Assembly (NCBI GenBank): GCA_016282555.1
Contig: JAEEKU010000095.1
Span: 1-9,940 of the forward strand
From: Methanomassiliicoccaceae archaeon
Lineage (GTDB): Archaea; Thermoplasmatota; Thermoplasmata; Methanomassiliicoccales; Methanomethylophilaceae
Direction of reading: 5' to 3'
Length of the DNA stretch: 9,940 nucleotides
How positions within the stretch are numbered: position 1 is the first letter of the stretch; each line of letters starts with the position of its first letter. The notes below the pieces were generated by a model. The model was given only the letters and a program-made list of their open reading frames with translations. It searched no databases and was not told the origin of the DNA. Of this stretch, positions 5,419 to 9,940 are shown one piece after another. The translations under genes were made by a program, and so were the position numbers.

Positions 5419-7086
5419 GTGCCTTATTCTGACCGCGATTCCCCTTTTCAGGGAAACCATCTCCCGCCCGCACATGGCCGCGACGCCGACTCCGCGCACT
5501 TCTCCGCTGCAAACGGCAATGGCTTCGTCGCCGATGCGTATGCCGGGATCCGCGTCCGTCACGCCGACCGCGAACAGGTTTCCCTTCATCTCGAAATCCA
5601 TTATTTCCACAGTGCCTATGCCGGTCCCGGCGAGAATCCGCGCTCCGTCCAGGGTGAGGGAGACCATCCCTCTCTCGGGAGTCATCATCCCCAGCTGCAC
5701 CTTCTTTCCGGAAACGTCGCGGAAAAGTTTCCAGTACGGGAATTTTCCGATGACGTAAGAATTCTCTGTGAGAAGATCCGCGGCCTCGCTTCCGAACTGG
5801 AATCCCAGCACAGACCTGAACTGGTTCAGGCGGTCTTCGCGGGGATCCGCTGGCTCCATCCCGGAGGCCATCTCCCTCAGCGCCGAGTCCAGATTTCTGA
5901 GCGCGTCCGGAGAGACGGGATCTTTTTCTGCGGTGATTACTATATCGCAGAGATCTTCCACGAGAACCCTGTCTTCGCCCAGATGGCAGACCACCTTCTC
6001 GTACCCCTGCTTCAGAAGCTCCGACAGCATGCCGCGGATCATCTGCTTCTCCTCGCATTTCCATTCTCCGGTCACCGGAATATCGTAGGAATTGGCGGGA
6101 TACATGAAATCCAGCTCCCGGGGGACTATTCCCAGCGGGGAGGTGATTATGACCTCGTGCACCAGAGCGTCATGCGGCCCGGTGTGCACGGCGGAGGCGA
6201 AGGCTTTGTGCGATTTGGAGATGTGATACGGTTTCTTGGCGGAGCACGGAAGCAGAAGGAGAATTTTCTTGTTTTCCGGTTTTTTATAGCCGGAGATTCT
6301 TTCCCTGTATCTCTTCAGATCCGGTCTCCTGAGGGCCTGGACCGTATTGCAGCCGAATCTGCATCCGGTGACGGAGCAGGTTTCCTCCGCATATCCGTAT
6401 CCGTATTCGTCGTAAAGCCTCAGCATCGCGACGGAGGAGGGCGACGAGAAAGATCTCTGGTCGGCCAGCTCCCTCAGCCTGTCGCACTCTATGAACAGTC
6501 TGATCTTATCCATCTCGGCTTTCATCTGCGCGATGTTGTGCTCCGATTCGTTGTTTCCGGTATATATTTCGGCTTCCGGAACGAGTTTTATCCCGTTAAG
6601 TCCGGACGCTTCCGGAAGGGAGCAGTCCAGTATGTCCGCGCCCATGTATGCGAGAAGCGCCGCAGTCGAGGGCTCCCCCAGGCCCAGAACGCAGAGAAGC
6701 CTTCCGAATCCGCAGATCTCTCTGAGCCTGATGATATTCTCTACCGTTTTTCTGGGGTCGCGGCGGAGCTCGTATCCGTTCGGCACCACGACGACTTCAG
6801 TGTCCGGATCGAGAACGGCGTCCTCCGGCACGGGAAGTCTCAAAACTGCGATCCCATTCTCGGAACGGCATCCTGTTCTGACCCATCCGGACGAGGTGGG
6901 GAGGATCTTCCCGTCGAGGCTTATCTTAGTCCCCATGAAATCGAGGACTCTCCCTTCTTCGCCGCACGAGATGCTGACTGGACTGTCCTTGCAGGTTCCG
7001 ATGGCGAACGGGGTGGAAATGCGGGTCTCCCCTCTGCTGTATTCGCAGATTCTTCCCCGCTGGGAACGGGAAATGACGTCTAACAT
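5407..7086 (-). CDS. arcS: Archaeosine synthase alpha subunit (ArcS / TgtA2)
   Basis: ArcS acts after archaeal TGT has put preQ0 at position 15 of tRNA. It attaches lysine to the preQ0 nitrile, and its radical-SAM partner RaSEA (not seen here) then finishes archaeosine. The 559-residue product has the family architecture. There is an N-terminal pseudo-TGT barrel region (about 1-230). A cysteine cluster C-x4-C-x3-C lies at 237-246. The ArcS-specific core holds the hallmark PCSAKKPYHISKSH (280-293). A linker follows, then a C-terminal PUA domain (about 495-555; MDFEMKGNLFAVGV, GDEAIAV, VGVAAM, RGIAVRI). I chose the ATG at 7086 because MLDVISRSQRGRICEYS is a typical start and a TATA-like box lies 24 bases upstream. 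The frame is open to 7245, but the extra 53 residues look non-coding. The gene is convergent with DUF368 and divergent from pyrB. Its substrate position, G15, occurs in this window's own tRNA-His. Confidence 0.93.
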   Translation of the reverse strand: MLDVISRSQRGRICEYSRGETRISTPFAIGTCKDSPVSISCGEEGRVLDFMGTKISLDGKILPTSSGWVRTGCRSENGIAVLRLPVPEDAVLDPDTEVVVVPNGYELRRDPRKTVENIIRLREICGFGRLLCVLGLGEPSTAALLAYMGADILDCSLPEASGLNGIKLVPEAEIYTGNNESEHNIAQMKAEMDKIRLFIECDRLRELADQRSFSSPSSVAMLRLYDEYGYGYAEETCSVTGCRFGCNTVQALRRPDLKRYRERISGYKKPENKKILLLLPCSAKKPYHISKSHKAFASAVHTGPHDALVHEVIITSPLGIVPRELDFMYPANSYDIPVTGEWKCEEKQMIRGMLSELLKQGYEKVVCHLGEDRVLVEDLCDIVITAEKDPVSPDALRNLDSALREMASGMEPADPREDRLNQFRSVLGFQFGSEAADLLTENSYVIGKFPYWKLFRDVSGKKVQLGMMTPERGMVSLTLDGARILAGTGIGTVEIMDFEMKGNLFAVGVTDADPGIRIGDEAIAVCSGEVRGVGVAAMCGREMVSLKRGIAVRIRHKTK

Positions 7087-7106
7087 GAACTCTCGACAGC
7101 CGAAGT

Positions 7107-7114
7107 GATAATAA
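7107..7114 (-). promoter_or_regulatory. Putative box A of arcS (leaderless)
   Basis: On the minus strand TTATTATC (7114-7107) is centred about 24 bases before the arcS ATG at 7086. No Shine-Dalgarno precedes that ATG. This spacing predicts transcription starting at the start codon and supports 7086 over upstream starts. Confidence 0.5.
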
Positions 7115-7221
7115 GGGTTGCGGAACGCTCCGCGTGACGCCGGTCGTCTGAGACGATCTGTACAGTCATCGCGATCCCGCCGGTTTCCGCCGGCCCGGGA
7201 GGCTTCCGGAAATTTCACCCA

Positions 7222-7230
7222 AGTGTTAAG
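7222..7230 (+). promoter_or_regulatory. Weak putative box A of the pyrB operon
   Basis: AGTGTTAAG (7222-7230) is the only AT-leaning element at the right distance (centre about 28 bases before the pyrB ATG at 7254), with TTTCACCC just upstream as a possible BRE. It is a poor TATA match. The predicted leader is only a few bases, which leaves no room for a leader-type attenuator. The rest of 7115-7221 is GC-rich spacer with a small 5-bp inverted repeat (TCGTC/GACGA) near 7143-7155. Confidence 0.3.
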
Positions 7231-7253
7231 AACCGCATCCGCCATTACTGTAC

Positions 7254-8186
7254 ATGGACCTCCACGACAAGGACGTTGTATCGATAAGGGACTTTTCCAA
7301 GGACCAGATCGAAAGCATACTGGATCTATCGGAGAAGATGGTTCCGTATGCTTCGGGAGATAAGACCGAGCGTATACTGGACGGAAAAATACTCGGAAAC
7401 CTGTTTTTCGAACCTTCCACCCGCACCAAATTGTCTTTCGAGAGCGCCGCGTACAGACTCGGCTGCAACGTCATAGACGTATCCGAAATGTCCATGACCT
7501 CCATCTCCAAGGGCGAGACTCTCGCGGACACCATCAAAATGGTCGACGCCTACTGCGATCTCATCGTTCTCAGACATCCCTACGAGGGGGCAGCCAGACT
7601 CGCAGCAAAATTCTCGCTGAGGCCGGTGATCAACGCCGGAGACGGGGCCGGATCCCATCCTACCCAGACTCTTCTGGATCTTTTCACGATGCGCGAGGCG
7701 AAAGGAACCCTGGACGGGCTCAGCGTCGTTCTTGTCGGGGATCTGAAATACGGAAGGACGGTCCATTCTCTGGCCGACGCGCTCACCATGTTCGGAGCCA
7801 AGATCACTCTGGTCGCTCCGGAGACGCTGCAGATGCCCGACGACATCGTGTCCAATCTGGAGGAGAAGGGATGCCGTCCCAGGAAAACGGAGTATATCGA
7901 AGACGCCATCAGCCAGGCCGATGTCCTTTACGTCACCAGGATCCAGAGGGAGCGCTTCCCGGATCCCGCCGAATACAGCAAGGTCGCCGGAACATACAGG
8001 ATAGACAACGCCATTCTCAGGGAGGCCAAGAGCGACATGATCGTGATGCATCCGCTTCCGAGAGTCGGGGAAATCGCGCCGGAAGTGGACGACACGCCCC
8101 ATGCCAGATATTTCAAGCAGGCGTTCAACGGAGTCCCGGTCAGGATGGCTCTGCTTAGGGCAATACTCGGAGGCGAATACCGATGA
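7254..8186 (+). CDS. pyrB: Aspartate carbamoyltransferase, catalytic subunit
   Basis: PyrB condenses carbamoyl phosphate with aspartate to N-carbamoyl-aspartate, the committed step of pyrimidine synthesis, as a cytosolic trimer assembled with PyrI. The 310-residue length is standard. The carbamoyl-phosphate loop is FFEPSTRTK (51-59). S83 and K86 of SISKGET form the loop that reaches into the neighbouring active site. LRHPYEGAAR holds H108. H135 and Q138 lie in GSHPTQTLLDLF, R168 in GDLKYGRTVHS, R229 and Q231 in TRIQRERF, and MHPLPRVGEI is at 265-274. These are all catalytic or aspartate-binding positions by comparison with the E. coli enzyme. STRTK has lysine where many homologues have arginine; this position is not the catalytic arginine, which is present. 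pyrI overlaps the stop by an ATGA, as expected for a regulated ATCase. Ornithine carbamoyltransferase is excluded by the aspartate-type motifs and the pyrI neighbour. Confidence 0.97.
   Translation: MDLHDKDVVSIRDFSKDQIESILDLSEKMVPYASGDKTERILDGKILGNLFFEPSTRTKLSFESAAYRLGCNVIDVSEMSMTSISKGETLADTIKMVDAYCDLIVLRHPYEGAARLAAKFSLRPVINAGDGAGSHPTQTLLDLFTMREAKGTLDGLSVVLVGDLKYGRTVHSLADALTMFGAKITLVAPETLQMPDDIVSNLEEKGCRPRKTEYIEDAISQADVLYVTRIQRERFPDPAEYSKVAGTYRIDNAILREAKSDMIVMHPLPRVGEIAPEVDDTPHARYFKQAFNGVPVRMALLRAILGGEYR
8169..8173 (+). promoter_or_regulatory. Strong Shine-Dalgarno of pyrI inside pyrB
   Basis: GGAGG at 8169-8173 lies 9 bases before the ATG at 8183, within the last codons of pyrB. It is the best ribosome binding site in the window. 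Strong internal initiation would help keep PyrI in step with PyrB. Confidence 0.6.
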
Positions 8187-8662
8187 TGGAACAGCATCAG
8201 ATCAAAGAAGTCAAACTCGCTCCCATCAGGAACGGAACAGTCATAGATCACATCCGCTGCGGGCAGGCGCTGAACGTGATGAAGATTCTGAAGGTCAATG
8301 AGAGCAACATAGATTCCTGCATAAGCATAGGGATGCACGTGGCATCGAGCAAAGGGGCGCAGTGGAAGGACATAATCAAGATAGAGGACCGGGAATTAGA
8401 TTCCAGATCCGTGGATAAAATCGCGCTCATCGCTCCGGAGGCGACGATTTCGATAATCAGGGATTATTACGTCGCCGAAAAATACCCGGTCAGGCTAGGG
8501 GAGAAAGTCGTCGGTCTGGCCAGGTGCAGCAATCCGAACTGCATCACCAACAAGGGGGAGCCCATTCTCACGGAGTTCACCGTCATCAGGAGGAACCCGG
8601 TGGAGATAAGGTGCTGCTACTGCGACAGGATTCTCCTGAACGTTTCCGACAATCTGCTGTGA
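8183..8662 (+). CDS. pyrI: Aspartate carbamoyltransferase, regulatory subunit
   Basis: PyrI carries no catalysis. It binds nucleotide effectors (CTP and ATP in known enzymes) in its N-terminal domain and holds catalytic trimers together through a C-terminal zinc domain. The 159-residue product has the N-terminal allosteric domain (KEVKLAPIRNGTVIDHI, 8-24) and the complete zinc site: C115-x4-C120, then C144-x2-C147 after 23 residues, the same spacing as the E. coli protein. C145 is an extra cysteine beside the ligands. The start is ATG 8183, overlapping the pyrB stop as ATGA; the next codon is also ATG, so initiation at 8186 is possible. The next gene begins 4 bases after the stop. The complete pair implies an allosterically regulated ATCase rather than a stand-alone trimer. 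Confidence 0.97.
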   Translation: MMEQHQIKEVKLAPIRNGTVIDHIRCGQALNVMKILKVNESNIDSCISIGMHVASSKGAQWKDIIKIEDRELDSRSVDKIALIAPEATISIIRDYYVAEKYPVRLGEKVVGLARCSNPNCITNKGEPILTEFTVIRRNPVEIRCCYCDRILLNVSDNLL

Positions 8663-8666
8663 TACC

Positions 8667-9197
8667 ATGAAGCTTCTCATAGTCGCGGGAATGCCGGGCG
8701 CCGGCAAGGAAGAGCTTCTCAACGTGGCCCGCTCCATGGGGTACGGGTTCGTGAGGATGGGCGACGTGGTCAGGAAATATTATGCCCTCTCAAGTTCCGA
8801 AAGCAGAGGCATCTCCGTAGGAGAATTCGCGTCGGAGGAGAGGAAACTCTTCGGCGCGGACGTCTGGGCGGCCAGATCCGTCGAGGAGGTGGAGGGCGAT
8901 CTGTTTCTCATAGACGGCTGCAGGAGCATGGACGAGGTCCGCTCGTTCAGAAGAGTGCTGGGAAGCACGGAGATAGTGGCCGTGCACGCCCCCAGATCGG
9001 AGAGGTTTTCCAGACTCGTCTCCAGAAACCGCGAGGACGCTCCTAAAAACGAGGAGGAGTTCGACGCCAGGGACCAGAGGGAGCTGGACTGGGGCATAGG
9101 GAGCGTGATCGCTCTTTCCGAGCACATGATAATCAACGATTCCGATCTGGAGACGTTCCGCTCCAGGGCCTCCGAGCTTCTGGAGAAAATAAAATGA
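8667..9197 (+). CDS. UPF0200 family P-loop protein (adenylate/dephospho-CoA kinase-like), function unknown
   Basis: This 176-residue protein resembles the archaeal UPF0200 family of nucleoside-monophosphate-kinase-like ATPases. It has a P-loop GMPGAGKEE (8-16), an NMP-binding-type helix start VRMGDVVRKYY (29-39) and a Walker-B-like strand LFLIDGCRS (79-87). VHAPRSERFSRL (106-117) precedes a lid-like RNREDAPKNEEEFDARDQRE (120-139). GIGSVIALSEHMIIND at 143-158 is a family-typical segment. The residue after the P-loop lysine is glutamate instead of the usual Ser/Thr that helps bind Mg2+. I recall this as common in UPF0200, so it may reflect different metal handling rather than decay. The substrate is not established. 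It sits 4 bases after pyrI and overlaps the next gene by ATGA, so it is in the pyrBI operon; a nucleotide substrate would suit that setting but is inference. Confidence 0.85.
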   Translation: MKLLIVAGMPGAGKEELLNVARSMGYGFVRMGDVVRKYYALSSSESRGISVGEFASEERKLFGADVWAARSVEEVEGDLFLIDGCRSMDEVRSFRRVLGSTEIVAVHAPRSERFSRLVSRNREDAPKNEEEFDARDQRELDWGIGSVIALSEHMIINDSDLETFRSRASELLEKIK

Positions 9198-9460
9198 GGT
9201 TCACGACGGCCCGTCTGTGCGGCGGAAAATCGTTCATGGCGATTCCCGCCGAAGCGGCAGAGCTGGATCTTCCCGCCGCCGCCGCTGCTCTGGAAAAGGC
9301 GGGGATCCGCATACAGCAGCAGGACGAAATGATGCTGGTGTTCCAATGGAACGGGCTGGAAACCACTTTGTACCCGCAGGGAAAGGTTATGTTTTTCCCG
9401 CTCGAGGACCGGGCGCTGTGCATAAAGTACGCGACGGATCTCCTCGGGATGCTGATTTGA
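9194..9460 (+). CDS. Small conserved-looking hypothetical protein (88 aa)
   Basis: I do not recognise this protein with confidence. It is 88 residues, soluble, with no signal peptide or membrane helix. A short strand (MRFTTARLC) leads to an alanine-rich helix (AEAAELDLPAAAAALEKAG, 19-37). Several strands follow (IRIQQQ, MMLVFQW, LETTLYPQGKVMFFPL), then a C-terminal helix (EDRALCIKYATDLLGML). This strand/helix order, with a G-K-V-turn between two strands, loosely recalls half of a TBP-like or similar alpha/beta sandwich; that is only an impression. Reality as a gene is supported by the ATGA overlap with the UPF0200 gene, a GGAG at 9182-9185 positioned 8 bases upstream, and protein-like composition. 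It is probably the last gene of the pyrBI operon, since a new promoter follows at once. Confidence 0.75.
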   Translation: MRFTTARLCGGKSFMAIPAEAAELDLPAAAAALEKAGIRIQQQDEMMLVFQWNGLETTLYPQGKVMFFPLEDRALCIKYATDLLGMLI

Positions 9461-9467
9461 CCGATAG

Positions 9468-9475
9468 TTTAATAA
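9468..9475 (+). promoter_or_regulatory. Box A of the DUF92 gene (leaderless)
   Basis: TTTAATAA at 9468-9475, within a longer AT island (9466-9480), is centred about 24 bases before the ATG at 9496. It is the best TATA match in the window. No Shine-Dalgarno is present, so a leaderless message is expected. The T-rich part may also help end the pyrBI transcript. Confidence 0.6.
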
Positions 9476-9495
9476 TAACAATCAGATGAACTTCC

Positions 9496-9940
9496 ATGGA
9501 TGCCATGGAACTGGCGGCAGTCGCCGCAGTCGTTTCGGCCCTGCTGTCCTTGGCCGCTTACAAGATGAAGGCTCTCACGGCGGATGGAGCCGCCGCTTCT
9601 TTCGCCATAGGATCGGCCGTAGGGATATTCGGTTCGCTCAACGCGTTCGCGCTGCTTACGGTTTTCACGTTCGCCGGTTTCGCCGCGACCGCTTCCAAAC
9701 TCTCAGAGAAGAAGAAGGCCGGCCTTCAGGAGGGCAGAAACGGGGAGCGCACCTGGAAGAACGTTCTCGGGGTAGGTCTTCCGCCCTGCATCGTCGTGTT
9801 CGTGAATTTCCTGTATCCTCTGGAACCGGCCGTGTTCTATACGGCTTTCATTTCCACCATGGCGGTGGCGGGAGCCGATACGATAGCGTCGGAGATCGGA
9901 ATCCGCGACAGAAACGTTTATCTGATCACGAATTTCAGGA
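9496..9940 (+). CDS. DUF92/TMEM19 family membrane protein (partial, runs off the window)
   Basis: The reading frame is open for 148 codons and is cut by the window end. It is strongly hydrophobic, with likely membrane segments at about 5-22, 30-64, 93-107 and 111-128. It carries two DUF92-like features: a lysine-rich loop followed by GLQEGRNGERTWKNVLGVG (76-94), and AGADTIASEIGI (125-136). A complete member would be expected to continue with roughly another 80-100 residues. Plant VTE6 of this family is a phytyl-phosphate kinase, so the family is linked to prenyl-phosphate metabolism. The role in archaea is not settled. The start at 9496 is fixed by the box A 24 bases upstream; the in-frame ATG at 9505 is an alternative. 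Confidence 0.85.
   Translation, partial: MDAMELAAVAAVVSALLSLAAYKMKALTADGAAASFAIGSAVGIFGSLNAFALLTVFTFAGFAATASKLSEKKKAGLQEGRNGERTWKNVLGVGLPPCIVVFVNFLYPLEPAVFYTAFISTMAVAGADTIASEIGIRDRNVYLITNFR

Noticed and set aside
4367..5758. 463-codon plus-strand frame spanning the end of the surface gene, DUF368 and the arcS 3' end
   Set aside because: It is arginine-rich, crosses three supported genes and ignores their boundaries; the DUF368 frame has clear motifs and membrane segments.
5419..7083. Long open frame antisense to arcS (554 codons)
   Set aside because: arcS has clear family motifs on the other strand; the antisense product looks like a compositional shadow.
7087..7245. N-terminal extension of arcS by 53 residues
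   Set aside because: The added residues are Arg/Asp-rich and unlike ArcS. The ATG at 7086 has a box A at leaderless spacing and gives the usual N-terminus.
7087..7253. Riboswitch, attenuator or C/D box RNA in the arcS-pyrB intergenic region
   Set aside because: Both flanking genes look leaderless, only a 5-bp inverted repeat is visible, and no C/D box motif pair was found.
1..9940. CRISPR array, insertion sequence, attachment site, toxin-antitoxin or defence genes
   Set aside because: I saw no spaced direct repeats, transposase or integrase motifs, or defence-type domains. Gene content is housekeeping plus one surface module.

Overview
The window looks like about 10 kb of ordinary archaeal chromosome from a GC-rich Thermoplasmata-type euryarchaeote, most plausibly a member of the Methanomassiliicoccales. 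Four things point this way. It carries archaeosine synthase and an MCT-1-like PUA protein, both archaeal tRNA/translation proteins. It has a two-subunit aspartate carbamoyltransferase (pyrB-pyrI) and a UPF0200 P-loop protein. Many starts have a TATA-like box 24-29 bases upstream, meaning leaderless mRNAs. One surface protein carries an InlB/Listeria-Bacteroides-type repeat, which is common in gut Methanomassiliicoccales. Of the nine complete genes, eight end in TGA, one in TAA and none in TAG, which would fit a pyrrolysine-decoding lineage. The order-level assignment is inference.

Layout. Bases 1-160 hold no convincing gene, only a GC-rich hairpin. A tRNA-His(GTG) with its own box A lies at 209-282. 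It is followed by rtcB (325-1776, +), the tRNA-splicing/RNA-repair ligase. rtcB converges on a small PUA-domain RNA-binding protein (1786-2277, -) across a shared hairpin. Divergent from that is a two-gene unit on the plus strand: a 722-residue secreted, C-terminally membrane-anchored surface protein of unknown function (2406-4574), with a DUF368 family membrane protein (4575-5399) starting on the very next base. DUF368 proteins include the PopT polyprenyl-phosphate translocases. This unit converges on arcS (5407-7086, -), the archaeosine synthase that modifies G15 of tRNA.

Divergent from arcS across 167 bases is a tight plus-strand operon: pyrB (7254-8186), pyrI (8183-8662), a UPF0200 nucleotide-kinase-like protein (8667-9197) and an 88-residue orphan (9194-9460), joined by ATGA overlaps or a 4-base gap. 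The window closes with the first 148 codons of a DUF92/TMEM19 membrane protein (9496 to the end), which has its own promoter.

How they work together. The left half and centre are rich in RNA functions (tRNA, RtcB, PUA protein, ArcS), and the right part makes carbamoyl-aspartate for pyrimidines. The most open biology is the surface protein translationally coupled to a lipid-carrier translocase, and the two uncharacterised genes at the tail of the pyrBI operon. I see no mobile element, CRISPR array, defence island or toxin-antitoxin pair.
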